The notes beneath the pieces are model-generated. The model was not told the origin of the DNA. It ran no database searches and worked only from the letters and a program-made list of their open reading frames with translations. 35,839 nucleotides of DNA from an uncultured Gammaproteobacteria bacterium. Lineage in GTDB: Bacteria > Pseudomonadota > Gammaproteobacteria > Arenicellales > JAANXG01. Below are positions 27,125 to 35,712 of the stretch, one piece after another. The DNA lies in NCBI GenBank assembly GCA_947259875.1, contig CAMYNX010000005.1, positions 1-35,839 of the forward strand, written 5' to 3'. Within the stretch, counting starts at the first letter, position 1. Each line of letters opens with the position of its first letter. Both the position numbers and the translations under genes were made by a program.

Positions 27125-28471
27125 TCAGGGTTTGGTTCCCGTTTGGTTAAACCACACCTGAACATGCGGCAAGGCGTCCTCAGGCCTGCTGTCAGCCCGT
27201 GTCTTCGCCGACGCTCGTCCCCCACCCGTGGTGACCGCGAGATCCAAGCGGCCATCGTTGTTCACGTCGCCGACGGCAATGCCCCACGGGACCTCCAATC
27301 CGTCGCGCGGGAGCCCGGTCGCCAACTCGGTCCAACTGCCTTGGCCATCTCCTCGCAACACAAACAAACCAAACCGGCTATTGCGGTGCCGTGTGATGCG
27401 TCCACCCACCACCATGTCCAGGTAACCGTCCCCATCCAGATCCCCCAGCGCCACGGCGAGAGCCCCACCCTGCATCGATGGCATCACGTCAGGCGTTCTT
27501 TGCCACGACCCGTCGGCGTTTTGTAGAAACACCTCCGGCCCGTTGATCCGGTTGCCAACCAGCAGATCCACGCGCCCGTCGTGATTGATGTCCCCCGCCG
27601 CGATGCCCCAAAACAGCCCGCCGACGACAGGCTTAGGCAGGCCGTTGGACCAAGGCTGCCACCACCCCTTTCCATCGCCCCGCCACACCCGCGGTCCGGC
27701 GTAATAGCTGGCCGCCACGTCCACAATGCCGTCACCGTTTATATCCTGCAGCAAAAATTTGGTGGCCCAGCCGCCCCTTTGGATATCTTTATTTTCCGGG
27801 TCGTAGGCACTGGGCAAGCCGTCCACCCCGGTTTCCTCCCAGTTGGTGCCGGTGCCGTCACCGAGATACACGGCGAAACCGCCGCGATCCGAGGCCGAGA
27901 CCACCAGATCAAGAAATCCGTCCTGGTTCACGTCACCCACCGCCAGATGCTCCGCACCGGTAAAAATATTGAGATCGTCTTCCGGTACTTCCGCGGCGAT
28001 CGACGGATTCAAGGCGCCGGTGGTCTGCCGCCAGCGACCTTGGCCGTCCCCCAGGAACACGTACACACCGTTGCAGTGGTCGGCGACCGCCAGATCGAGG
28101 TGCCCGTCCCGGTTTATGTCTCCGAGATCGACGCCGCCGCCGCAGGATCCCTCCTCAACCAGAAGCCCCTTTGATACGTCGGTCCAACTTCCCTGCCCGT
28201 CGCCCAACCACACACCCGCCCCATCGCCCAGACGCAGATGCGCGGCCAGATCGAGAAACCCATCGGCGTTGACATCGGCCAACACGGGCACGCCCTTCCA
28301 GTGGCCGTCTGCCGGGAGACCATCGGCGGCGAGCGTAAAGCGCAACGTCTCGGGTTCGGTCCCATGCCCTGTTGCCGACGGCTCGATCGTTTGCTGCGTC
28401 GTGCAAGCACCGATCCCAATAGCGACTAGCGTCGTGAGTGCCAACTTGCGGTGATTCTGTACGTACGTCAT
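27125..28471 (-). CDS. FG-GAP/VCBS beta-propeller lipoprotein
   Basis: The 448-residue product has a lipoprotein signal with lipobox IGAC. The rest is about seven FG-GAP/VCBS repeats, each with a calcium-binding-type loop: DVNADGFLDLA, DINRDGHLDLA, DVNQDGFLDLV, DINGDGIVDVA, DINHDGRVDLL, DLDGDGYLDMV, DVNNDGRLDLA. Seven units fit one seven-bladed propeller, a fold used for binding protein or glycan ligands outside the cell. It is a full-length paralog of the protein at 30071-31417. It lies downstream of the secreted-paralog gene at 28690 with a 218-bp gap, so the two may or may not be cotranscribed. Ligand unknown. Confidence 0.87.
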   Translation of the reverse strand: MTYVQNHRKLALTTLVAIGIGACTTQQTIEPSATGHGTEPETLRFTLAADGLPADGHWKGVPVLADVNADGFLDLAAHLRLGDGAGVWLGDGQGSWTDVSKGLLVEEGSCGGGVDLGDINRDGHLDLAVADHCNGVYVFLGDGQGRWRQTTGALNPSIAAEVPEDDLNIFTGAEHLAVGDVNQDGFLDLVVSASDRGGFAVYLGDGTGTNWEETGVDGLPSAYDPENKDIQRGGWATKFLLQDINGDGIVDVAASYYAGPRVWRGDGKGWWQPWSNGLPKPVVGGLFWGIAAGDINHDGRVDLLVGNRINGPEVFLQNADGSWQRTPDVMPSMQGGALAVALGDLDGDGYLDMVVGGRITRHRNSRFGLFVLRGDGQGSWTELATGLPRDGLEVPWGIAVGDVNNDGRLDLAVTTGGGRASAKTRADSRPEDALPHVQVWFNQTGTKP

Positions 28472-28689
28472 AGGCGATCATTGTTAATTAAGACTGCTTA
28501 CGTTGGCACATACTTCGAGGTCCTGAATTTGATTCGCGGCCATGTTTCGGCAACGGGGATCGCCGCGCGTTAATCGCATCTTACCAACTCGGATCGGTGC
28601 TATTGGCAGTATAGCTGGTTAAAACACGGCCCTAGAAAAACAGGGCTTCGTGACTCCAAGCGCTGTTTTTCATCTACGCAAACTGGATT

Positions 28690-29772
28690 TCAGTTTTTTT
28701 CTGGAGGGTCGTCTTCGCCGACTCTAAACTGGATGCTACCGGATTTCTTTCCCGCGTGATTCAATGTTACCGCGGCGTTGCTATTGCCGACACCGGTAGC
28801 GCCTGCGCCGCTGTCGAAGATTTCGTAGTCGGTGACGAGCACGCCAAGGAGTCCGTATCCTTCCTCGGATTCGGCGCGGAAATGCGCAGAGTTCGTCTGC
28901 AACTGACCGAACGTGAAGATGTCTGACGCCATGTCAATCTCGCTGTAGTTCGGCGCCGTGTTACCAAGAACCATACGCCACCAACTGTCTGCCGACTCGC
29001 GTGCGCCGCTGACTTTCAAGTTGTCTTCATTCCAGACGTCAAACGTAATGGTCTGCGGCATGGGATTAGCTAATCCAACCGGTGACAGGTCCTGGGTGCA
29101 GCTCGAGACCGACAGGAAATTGCCGACGATCCCCACTCGCGCAGTTCCAGGAAGGGAGATGACGGCTGCTTTAGGACTGAAATGGCCGATGACGTATCGC
29201 CCGCACTGGTCATACGCGCCATCACCCGCGGTGCCGTTCAGCTCGAGGGTTCCGGGCGTCGTTCCGACCTGTTGCTTGTTCTTTACGCCGCGGGCGTAAG
29301 ACTGATAAGCGTTGTAGGTGTAAGCAGTCTCGTCGCTAGTATCAATGACGGTGGCAGTGCCCGACAGGTGATTCCATTTGACTTGCGTGCCGCCGCCTTT
29401 GGTCACCGCCCAGCACAGCAGTTGGCCGGTGCCGGTAGTCGTGTTGGGAAAGTCGGGTACCGGAATCGTGCCGTTCCCGTCTTTCGCCTCCCAGTGCGCG
29501 GGTTGGTTCTTTTTCAGCTTGAACATGAAATCCAGCGTTGGTTTGACCAGCGGGTCGTCGGTGAACTCACCGTAATAACACATGACATTGATAGCCTGGG
29601 TGTTGTCGTTGGTGAGGCGAATTATCGTATTCCGCTCGCCCGAAGTGTCGATCTCGGGGAAGATGACCAGGCTGCCCTTCTGTGTGGTGTTAACGACATT
29701 CGGCGCCGCCGGCGCGCCGCTGGCAAATAACAATATCCCTAGCGCTGTCCCGCCTAGCAGTAATCGGATCAC
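28690..29772 (-). CDS. Secreted protein of unknown family (third paralog)
   Basis: A GTG start at 29770-29772 follows GGTGGGG. The 360-residue product has a signal peptide ending in APAAPNVVN. It is a diverged paralog of the two proteins at 32590 and 34229, sharing NTTQKGSLVIFPEI, NTIIRLTNDNTQ, YYGEFTDDP, QLLCWAV, KWNHLSGTATVID, CGRYVIGHFSPK, LSVSSCTQ and EGYGLLGVLVTDYEI, and four conserved cysteines that could form two disulfides. It lacks the extra Cys-bearing loop seen in the others (after MNLGSC). I do not recognise a named family. A sigma-54 promoter precedes it. Probably extracellular, all-beta; function unknown. Confidence 0.8.
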   Translation of the reverse strand: MIRLLLGGTALGILLFASGAPAAPNVVNTTQKGSLVIFPEIDTSGERNTIIRLTNDNTQAINVMCYYGEFTDDPLVKPTLDFMFKLKKNQPAHWEAKDGNGTIPVPDFPNTTTGTGQLLCWAVTKGGGTQVKWNHLSGTATVIDTSDETAYTYNAYQSYARGVKNKQQVGTTPGTLELNGTAGDGAYDQCGRYVIGHFSPKAAVISLPGTARVGIVGNFLSVSSCTQDLSPVGLANPMPQTITFDVWNEDNLKVSGARESADSWWRMVLGNTAPNYSEIDMASDIFTFGQLQTNSAHFRAESEEGYGLLGVLVTDYEIFDSGAGATGVGNSNAAVTLNHAGKKSGSIQFRVGEDDPPEKN

Positions 29773-29823
29773 GACAAGTCCCCACCCGTCATTGAATTAT
29801 GCAGATTTACTCACACTACCGCT

Positions 29824-29838
29824 GCAAACATCGTGCCA
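29824..29838 (-). promoter_or_regulatory. Sigma-54 promoter of the third paralog
   Basis: On the minus strand TGGCAC-GATGT-TTGC is an exact consensus -24/-12 element. Predicted start near 29812, about 40 bases before the GTG. Confidence 0.82.
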
Positions 29839-29902
29839 TGTACAGTAACTCGTTGTTTTTATATGAGAATTGAATAGGATAGACAGACCGGCGACCGCCG
29901 AC

Positions 29903-29922
29903 TGTCGCACATCTCAACACCG
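29903..29922. promoter_or_regulatory. Upstream element near -100 (third paralog)
   Basis: TGTCGCACATCTCAACACCG is shared almost exactly with 33977-33996 and 35618-35637, each centred 98-101 bases before the predicted start. The surrounding sequence of this copy has otherwise diverged, so conservation suggests a bound site. Confidence 0.6.
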
Positions 29923-29997
29923 AAATCAGCCGGATATTGGATAACTTTATAAATAAAACAGCAGCTTGTAGACGCTAAGTCAGCTGAACTCTGGAAT

Positions 29998-30014
29998 GTG
30001 TCACTATTGAGACG
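29998..30014. promoter_or_regulatory. Upstream element near -195 (third paralog)
   Basis: GTGTCACTATTGAGACG is a shortened, imperfect version of the palindrome at 34072-34091, centred about 194 bases before the predicted start. It is the least perfect of the set but sits at the same distance. Confidence 0.5.
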
Positions 30015-30070
30015 TCCGCATTGCATCCGGCGCGCCAGAAACAGCGCCACCGGTGATTACGCGACTACGA

Positions 30071-31417
30071 CTAGCGGGCGGTGGCCCCAGTGGTATTGAG
30101 CCACACCTGAACGTAGGGTAGCGGTCGATGATCGCCTTTATCTGGGTTGACGCCACGCATCGGTTGTGTGTTTATCGCCAAATCCGGCCGTCCGTCGCGG
30201 TTTACGTCGGCCACGGCAATGCCCCAAACCGTGCCCAGCCCATCGGTCGGCAGTTCGGGGGCATCCGTCTGGGTCCACTGACCGCGGCCGTTTCCCCTGA
30301 GCACGAACACGCCGTACGGCGCATTCTTTATTCTCTTTAGCCGGCCAGCGAAGACCATATCCAGGTGGCCGTCGGCGTCGAGATCGGCCAGCGCGATGGC
30401 ACGGGCACCTCCCAGCAATGTCGGCGCCACGTCGGGGGTCCGTTGCCATGAACCGTTCGCGTTCTGCAGAAACAATTCGGGACCGTTGACCTCGTTCGCG
30501 ACCAACAAATCCAGCCGCCCGTCCTCATTCGTATCGCCGACCGTGATACCCCAAAAAATTCCGCCAATGCTCGGGGTGGGCAAACCCGTCGACGCCGGCC
30601 GCCAACCCCCTTTGCCGTCGCCCTTCCACACCCTTGGCCCGCGGTAGTAACTGGCCACGACGTCAAGGTGGCCATCGTCATCGATATCTCGCAGCAGGAA
30701 CTTGGTGGCCCATCCCCCCTGCTCCGGATCTATGACCTCCGGATCATCGTGGCTGGGGAGACCGTCTTTGCGGGTCTCGGTCCACGTGGTTCCCGAGCCA
30801 TCTCCCAGGTAGACGCTGAAGCCACCGCGATCGGACCCGGCGGTCACCAAATCCAAGAATCCGTCCTCGTTCACATCGCCGACCGCCAGTTGCTCGGTGC
30901 CGCCAAATGGGCTGGCCCCACTGGCAACTTGGTCGGTGTGGAAGATCTCCGGATTGAGTTCGGTGGTCGTCACCCGCCAGTGACCGCGCCCGTCCCCGAG
31001 GTAAGTGAAGGTCCCTGTGCAGTGGTCACCCACCGCCATATCGAGATGTCCATCACGATCAATATCACCGAAATCGAGACCACCGCCACACGTACTCCCA
31101 TCGGACGCCCGGCGCAGACCCTGCGACGCGTCGGTCCAGCCTCCCGCTCCGTCACCCAGCCACACCTGCGCCCCATCGCCGAGCCGCGGGTACCCCGCGA
31201 GGTCGATCAGGCCGTCGGCGTTGACATCGGTAAACACCGGTGTGGATTTCCACCGCCCCGCTTGCGGGAGCCCGCTGGCGGCAAGCACAAAACGCAAGCG
31301 CTCGGATTGACCGGCTGACGCGTCCGTGTGCACGGTCGCTGGTTTTCCGGTGCAGGCCGCCAACCCACTCAACACCAGTAACCCCAGAACTTGGGGCAGC
31401 TTAGCGGTCTGATTCAT
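30071..31417 (-). CDS. FG-GAP/VCBS beta-propeller lipoprotein (paralog)
   Basis: 448 residues, the same length as its paralog at 27125 and alignable throughout. The lipobox is LAAC. Repeats include DVNADGLIDLA, DIDRDGHLDMAV, DVNEDGFLDLV, DIDDDGHLDVV, DTNEDGRLDLL, DLDADGHLDMV and DVNRDGRPDLA. The ATG at 31415-31417 is preceded by GAGGAT, which lies across the stop of the NTF2-like gene, leaving a 12-bp gap, so the two genes are an operon and translation may be coupled. Likely an outer-membrane or surface-anchored binding protein. The paralog has no NTF2-like neighbour. Confidence 0.87.
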   Translation of the reverse strand: MNQTAKLPQVLGLLVLSGLAACTGKPATVHTDASAGQSERLRFVLAASGLPQAGRWKSTPVFTDVNADGLIDLAGYPRLGDGAQVWLGDGAGGWTDASQGLRRASDGSTCGGGLDFGDIDRDGHLDMAVGDHCTGTFTYLGDGRGHWRVTTTELNPEIFHTDQVASGASPFGGTEQLAVGDVNEDGFLDLVTAGSDRGGFSVYLGDGSGTTWTETRKDGLPSHDDPEVIDPEQGGWATKFLLRDIDDDGHLDVVASYYRGPRVWKGDGKGGWRPASTGLPTPSIGGIFWGITVGDTNEDGRLDLLVANEVNGPELFLQNANGSWQRTPDVAPTLLGGARAIALADLDADGHLDMVFAGRLKRIKNAPYGVFVLRGNGRGQWTQTDAPELPTDGLGTVWGIAVADVNRDGRPDLAINTQPMRGVNPDKGDHRPLPYVQVWLNTTGATAR

Positions 31418-31429
31418 CTGCGATCCTCA

Positions 31430-32302
31430 TTATGGTGACACCCATTTTCTGGCCGCGTTCTCGGCGGCCCGTTGCGGGTCGGTTTTATCTTTCACGCGCC
31501 GATACCACTGACCGTCCGTCTTCACCCACGCGTCAATCTTGACCAATTGCTTGGTTCCCAACTTCGCCAGGCTCGGATCCTGCGGGCGAATGCCTACGGC
31601 GACCTTCGCCCGGCCCCGCGCCCCTAACACCTCGGCCCATTCGATGTGCGCTGACGAATAGGCAACAGGCGGCCTGTTGGCAATAAAAGCGTCCAGCGAG
31701 ACGCGGGCCCGGTACCCGGGCTCGAGATACCGGTACACGGTTTCCCAATCACCGGCTGCTTGCGCGCGCCAAAACGCGCCTACGCGTTTGGCCAGCTCGG
31801 CCTCTGCCGCCGCCGGCCGCAGGTGCGGCGGGCGGCTGGGGAATGCCGCCCGGGTGCCTTTGGGGATCGGATGCCATTGATCCAGTCGCTGCCAAACATG
31901 CCAGAACGCATTTCGCGTTGGCGGTGTGTCCGGAATATCGATCATCCGGTATTCGTATTGCACGTGGGCCCATGCGAGGTCACCACTAATCGCCACCTCG
32001 CTCACCTTCGCATTCACCCACCGATACGGCCTTTTTTCTTTTTGCTCGACGAACTTAGCCTCGTTGGCCTTCGATCGGTCGGCAGGCGACAAAAAACGAT
32101 ACTCTTCAGCATAGTCCGCGGCGACCCTGGCGTCCCAGAACGCCTTGACCCGCTGCTCGAGCAAACCGGCCTCGTCGTCGGCGCGCACTGCAGAACCCAC
32201 CCACGGCAGCAGCGCACAAAGCAGCCCAGACAAGACCGTGGTCGCAACGCGGAGACCGCGCGCGCGCCGCGGGAGACAGACTATGGAACGAGATAAGCGC
32301 AT
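31430..32302 (-). CDS. Secreted protein with two NTF2/SnoaL-like domains
   Basis: I chose the ATG at 32300-32302 (290 residues); a TTG seven codons upstream is open. A signal peptide (VATTVLSGLLCALLPWVGSA) is followed by two similar domains, each starting with a helix pair: RVKAFWDARVAADYAEEYRF and RVGAFWRAQAAGDWETVYRY. Each continues into a strand-rich half (WAHVQYEYRMID; AKVAVGIRPQD) and a tryptophan-rich end. This matches NTF2-like folds, used for small-ligand binding or as protein scaffolds; no catalytic residues are evident. The gene is first in the operon with the FG-GAP lipoprotein. No sigma-54 promoter was found in the 230 bases upstream. Confidence 0.7.
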   Translation of the reverse strand: MRLSRSIVCLPRRARGLRVATTVLSGLLCALLPWVGSAVRADDEAGLLEQRVKAFWDARVAADYAEEYRFLSPADRSKANEAKFVEQKEKRPYRWVNAKVSEVAISGDLAWAHVQYEYRMIDIPDTPPTRNAFWHVWQRLDQWHPIPKGTRAAFPSRPPHLRPAAAEAELAKRVGAFWRAQAAGDWETVYRYLEPGYRARVSLDAFIANRPPVAYSSAHIEWAEVLGARGRAKVAVGIRPQDPSLAKLGTKQLVKIDAWVKTDGQWYRRVKDKTDPQRAAENAARKWVSP

Positions 32303-32533
32303 GGGTTCAGCATGGGTCGACAATCAATCATCAACAAGCAACGAATAATTCTGCTACGAATTGTCCGCGCACGACAAATAGGAAATTATAGTGCAGTTTT
32401 CATTTTTTTCTATTGATCCATCAAACTCGTAATCGATGGCACGCGGTACCTCCCTAGGCCGCAGGAATGCGCGAATCAATCGGAGGTTGCTTAATGATAA
32501 TAGACGAAAAGTGGAAAATCGAGAACACAAAAA

Positions 32534-32563
32534 AGGAGGCAGAAGGGATTCCTTCTGCCTCCT
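32534..32563 (-). terminator. Intrinsic terminator of the first tandem paralog
   Basis: A perfect 13-bp stem, AGGAGGCAGAAGG with loop GATT on the plus strand, is followed on the minus strand by a run of T. It lies 27 bases after the stop at 32590. The same stem ends the second tandem paralog. Confidence 0.93.
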
Positions 32564-32589
32564 CGGCAATAAGTCTTCAGCTTGACGAC

Positions 32590-33780
32590 TTATTTCTTCT
32601 CAGGAGTGGGGAGATCCGGTTGCCATGAAATAGATCCCGTTCTTTTCCCAGCATGGTGCGTCGTCACCGAGTTGATGTCGTAGTCAGTAAAAGCTGGGGA
32701 CCCGCGATCATCCAGGTCATGGACGATAACGCCCAGCAACCCATATCCGGGCTCGGTCCCGGCTGAGTTCAGAAACGACTCGGCACGAAAATAGCCATTA
32801 TCGGATTCTAGGATGTCTTGCGTAAACACCTCGGGATTGACATCGATTTCCGAATAGCCTGCGTCGGTTGTATCGATGCACTTATCGCCGTTGTCGCAAG
32901 AGCCCAAGTTCATCCGCCACCAGCCGTCCGCTTTCTCCTTGGCGCCCGTTCTCTTGTTCTCATCATCATCCCACACCGTAAACACGATCCAATGGGGCAG
33001 TACCACCGCGTTCCCGACCGGGATCAGGTTTTGGGTACAGCTCGAGACACTCAGATAGACGTCGTCCACGTTTACCCTCTCCGGTGGTTCAGTTGTGGCG
33101 CCCATCGGGCCGAATGCGCCGAGGATGTAGCGACCGCACTTGTCGTATGCACCCTCATCTTTTTTGGTGCCGTTCAGATCCAGCCGACCCGCCACGTCTC
33201 CAACCTGCGACTTGTTCCCGGTCTGGTTGCGACCAAAGAATGAAAACGCGTTGTAGGCGAAAGAGGTGTCATCACCCGGATCGATGATCGTGGCCGTACC
33301 AAAAAGATGATTCCACTTGACCTGCGTCTCTCCGGAATTGCTCACCGCCCAACAAATGAGCTGACCAGCATCAGAAACGTCGCTTTGATCTGGAAAGTCC
33401 GGCATCTGTTTCGTGCCGTCGCCATCTCTGACCTCCCACCATATCGAATGATTTCGCGTCAGCGTAAACTCAAAGTCGGTTGTCGGCTTCTGCCCAGGTG
33501 TGTCCAGTTTGTTGTCGCTATCAAACGTATCAAAAGCGTCTTGGTCCGTGAATTCACCATAGAAGCATTTCACCTGGATATTGCCGGTGTTGTCGTTTGT
33601 CATGCGGATGATGGTATTCCGGTCATCGGTAAGTTCACCGGCGTCACCGCCGGCTTGGATTTCGGGAAACACCAACAGGCTGCCCTTTTGCGACGTGTTA
33701 GCTATATTCGGCGCCGCCAGTGCGGTGGTGCCAAACAGGGCCAACGATACCGCCGTCCCCACCAATGTGTATCGTTTCAT
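32590..33780 (-). CDS. Secreted protein of unknown family (tandem paralog 1)
   Basis: The start at 33778-33780 (MKRYTLVGTAVSLALFGTTA) follows GAGGAG and matches the paralog's start, so a longer open frame to 33888 is discounted; it would also begin inside the leader. The 396-residue product has a signal peptide ending in ALA-APN. Conserved blocks include NTSQKGSLLVFPEIQAGGDA, IIRMTNDNTGNIQVKCFYGE, LICWAVSNSGETQVKWNHL, YDKCGRYILG and GYGLLGVIVHDLDD. A loop with two cysteines (LGSCDNGDKCIDTTDAGYSE) is shared only with the neighbouring copy. One identical run of over 30 residues around WDDDENKRTG is shared with it. No known family recognised; likely extracellular. Confidence 0.85.
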   Translation of the reverse strand: MKRYTLVGTAVSLALFGTTALAAPNIANTSQKGSLLVFPEIQAGGDAGELTDDRNTIIRMTNDNTGNIQVKCFYGEFTDQDAFDTFDSDNKLDTPGQKPTTDFEFTLTRNHSIWWEVRDGDGTKQMPDFPDQSDVSDAGQLICWAVSNSGETQVKWNHLFGTATIIDPGDDTSFAYNAFSFFGRNQTGNKSQVGDVAGRLDLNGTKKDEGAYDKCGRYILGAFGPMGATTEPPERVNVDDVYLSVSSCTQNLIPVGNAVVLPHWIVFTVWDDDENKRTGAKEKADGWWRMNLGSCDNGDKCIDTTDAGYSEIDVNPEVFTQDILESDNGYFRAESFLNSAGTEPGYGLLGVIVHDLDDRGSPAFTDYDINSVTTHHAGKRTGSISWQPDLPTPEKK

Positions 33781-33897
33781 CGTATTTCTCCTCAGATGTT
33801 GATATTCACGTTTCAAAAAACATTCACATACAAGCGGAACCGGGTAAGTCGTAAGCCCTCGTACCATCGCGTAGGAATGTCGTCGCAATTAACTACC

Positions 33898-33912
33898 GCA
33901 AAGACTGTGCCA
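33898..33912 (-). promoter_or_regulatory. Sigma-54 promoter of tandem paralog 1
   Basis: Minus strand TGGCAC-AGTCT-TTGC, exact consensus spacing. Predicted start near 33886, with a leader of about 106 bases. An AT-rich block, TAACAATCTGTTTTTAAA, lies just upstream and is identical in the second unit. Confidence 0.85.
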
Positions 33913-33976
33913 CATTCCATAACAATCTGTTTTTAAATAACAATTCATCCATGATGTCGCTGCGCAAGCGGCACTA

Positions 33977-33996
33977 TGTCGCAGATGCCAACACCG
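33977..33996. promoter_or_regulatory. Upstream element near -100 (paralog 1)
   Basis: TGTCGCAGATGCCAACACCG, centred about 100 bases before the predicted start; the left arm TGTCGCA resembles the palindrome arm while the right arm is weak. Confidence 0.6.
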
Positions 33997-34071
33997 CGCT
34001 TGGTGCGTGTACCGGCATATTTCCGATGTAATACAGATACTTAAGCACCGAACCTCGTCTTGGACCTTGGC

Positions 34072-34091
34072 GTGTCTCAAGTTTGAGACAC
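34072..34091. promoter_or_regulatory. Perfect palindrome near -195 (paralog 1)
   Basis: GTGTCTCAAGTTTGAGACAC has two exact 9-bp arms around GT. It is centred about 195 bases before the predicted start. It is the clearest member of the set and suggests binding by a dimeric regulator. Confidence 0.72.
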
Positions 34092-34175
34092 GCGACGATC
34101 GCGTGGGATTGCGACCGCAATGGGCGCGACTATCAATTTACGGTGATTGCGGGGAATGCGGGGCGCACAAGAAAA

Positions 34176-34205
34176 AGGAGGCAGAAGGTGTCCCTTCTGC
34201 CTCCT
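34176..34205 (-). terminator. Intrinsic terminator of the second tandem paralog
   Basis: The same 13-bp perfect stem as at 32534 (AGGAGGCAGAAGG / CCTTCTGCCTCCT) with loop TGTC, followed on the minus strand by TTTTTC. It lies 24 bases after the stop at 34229. Confidence 0.93.
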
Positions 34206-34228
34206 GCGCCAGTCATTATTGTTACAAC

Positions 34229-35413
34229 TTATTTCTTCTCAGGGACCGGGGCATCGGGATGCCACACAATATATCCCATCCTGCTGCCAGCATGGTGCGT
34301 CGTCACGGAGTTGATGTCGTAGTCACCACTACCGCTATCATCCAGGTCATGGACGAGAACGCCCAGCAACCCATATCCAGGTTCGGTCCCGGCTGAGTTC
34401 AAAAACGACTCGGCACGGAAATAACCATTATCGGATTCTAGGATGTCTTGCGTAAAAACCTGGGGATTGACATCGATTTCCGAATAGCCTGCGTCGGTTG
34501 TGTCGATGCACTTGGAGGCGTCGTCGCAAGAGCCCAAGTTCATCCGCCACCAGCCGTCCGCTTTCTCCTTGGCGCCCGTTCTCTTGTTCTCATCATCGTC
34601 CCAAACCGTAAACACGATCCAGTGCTCATTAGCTTTCGCATGCCCGACCGGTACCAGGCACTGGTAGCAGCTCGACACACTCAGGTAGAGATCGTCCACG
34701 TGTACATTCTCCGGGCCCTCAGTTACGCTGCCCACCGGGCCGAATTGGCCAATGATGTAGCGGCCGCACTTGTCGTACGAGCCGTCATCTTTGCCAGTGC
34801 CGTTCAGATCCAGTCGACCCGCAACGGGTCCAACCTGCTTCTTGTTCTTCTGGCCGCGGGCAAAGAATGACCACGCGTTGTAGGCGAAAGAGGTGTCATC
34901 ACCCGGATCGATGATCGTGGCCGTCCCTAAAAGATGATTCCACTTGACCTGCGTTTGTCCGTCACTCGCGTCCCTCACCGCCCAACAAATGAGCTGACCA
35001 GCATCAGATACGTCGCTTTCGTCTGGAAAGTCCGGCATCTGTTTCGTGCCGTCGCCATCTTTGACCTCCCAAAAGACGGAATGATTTCGCGTCAATGTAA
35101 ACTCAAAGTCAACGGTCGGCTTTTTCCCCTGGGTTACCAGTTTTTTTTCACTATCAACCGTATCAAAGGCCTCTTGGTCGGTGAATTCACCATAGAAGCA
35201 TTTCACCTGGATATTGCCGGTGTTGTCGTTTGTCATGCGGATGATGGTATTCCGGTCATCGAAGAGCTCACCGGCGTCACCGCCGGCTTGGATTTCGGGA
35301 AACACCAACAGACTGCCCTTTTGCGACGTGTTAGCTATGTTCGGCGCCGCCAGTGCAGTGGTGCCAAGCAGGGCCAACGATACCGCCGCCGCCGCCATTG
35401 TGTATCGTTTCAT
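34229..35413 (-). CDS. Secreted protein of unknown family (tandem paralog 2)
   Basis: A 394-residue product starting MKRYTMAAAAVSLALLGTTA, with a signal peptide cut near ALA-APN. It aligns along its whole length with tandem paralog 1. Differences cluster in one loop (RYIIGQFGPVGSVTEGPENV) and in the cysteine segment, which reads SSCYQCLVPVG here against SSCTQNLIPVG there, adding a cysteine. Aspartate-rich segments (WDDDENK, HDLDDSGSGDYD) could bind calcium, but there is no formal motif. It has its own sigma-54 promoter and terminator, so it is a single-gene unit. Function unknown; a structural matrix or surface role is inferred from context only. Confidence 0.85.
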   Translation of the reverse strand: MKRYTMAAAAVSLALLGTTALAAPNIANTSQKGSLLVFPEIQAGGDAGELFDDRNTIIRMTNDNTGNIQVKCFYGEFTDQEAFDTVDSEKKLVTQGKKPTVDFEFTLTRNHSVFWEVKDGDGTKQMPDFPDESDVSDAGQLICWAVRDASDGQTQVKWNHLLGTATIIDPGDDTSFAYNAWSFFARGQKNKKQVGPVAGRLDLNGTGKDDGSYDKCGRYIIGQFGPVGSVTEGPENVHVDDLYLSVSSCYQCLVPVGHAKANEHWIVFTVWDDDENKRTGAKEKADGWWRMNLGSCDDASKCIDTTDAGYSEIDVNPQVFTQDILESDNGYFRAESFLNSAGTEPGYGLLGVLVHDLDDSGSGDYDINSVTTHHAGSRMGYIVWHPDAPVPEKK

Positions 35414-35540
35414 CGTACTCCACCCCAGTGTTTCAACTTGTTGATCGCTACATTATTCGAAAACCCTTGAACACCTGCACCACCGCGTGCGTCGTTCGCC
35501 CTCGTCCTTGCGGGGACGCATGGTGTCGCATAAAAAGCCC

Positions 35541-35555
35541 GCAAAGAATGTGCCA
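35541..35555 (-). promoter_or_regulatory. Sigma-54 promoter of tandem paralog 2
   Basis: Minus strand TGGCAC-ATTCT-TTGC, exact consensus. Predicted start near 35529, leader about 116 bases. Confidence 0.85.
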
Positions 35556-35617
35556 ATTACATAACAATCTGTTTTTAAACAACAAATCATCCAAGTTATC
35601 GCCGCACAAGCCGACCA

Positions 35618-35637
35618 TGTCGCACATCTCAACACCG
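35618..35637. promoter_or_regulatory. Upstream element near -100 (paralog 2)
   Basis: TGTCGCACATCTCAACACCG, identical over 20 bases to the element of the third paralog at 29903, although those two promoter regions are otherwise strongly diverged. Centred about 98 bases before the predicted start. Confidence 0.65.
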
Positions 35638-35712
35638 TGCTTGTTACGCACGCACCCAAATTACGGATGTAATACAGATAGTTGAGCGCCGAACCTCGTC
35701 TTACACCTCGGC

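Noticed and set aside
27581-28454. Long plus-strand open frames opposite the FG-GAP gene
   Set aside because: They mirror the repetitive, GC-rich coding strand, and the same shadows appear opposite the second FG-GAP gene.
28504-28518. TGGCACATACTTCGA on the plus strand as a sigma-54 promoter
   Set aside because: It lacks TTGC at the correct distance and points away from any gene start on its strand.
28680-28698. AAACTG-GATTT-CAGTTT followed by T run as a terminator
   Set aside because: It reads as a terminator only on the plus strand, where no gene ends.
28690-35413. PEP-CTERM/exosortase substrates among the secreted paralogs
   Set aside because: Their C-termini end in charged PEKK/PEKN tails without the hydrophobic helix and Arg cluster of sorting signals, and no exosortase gene is in the window.
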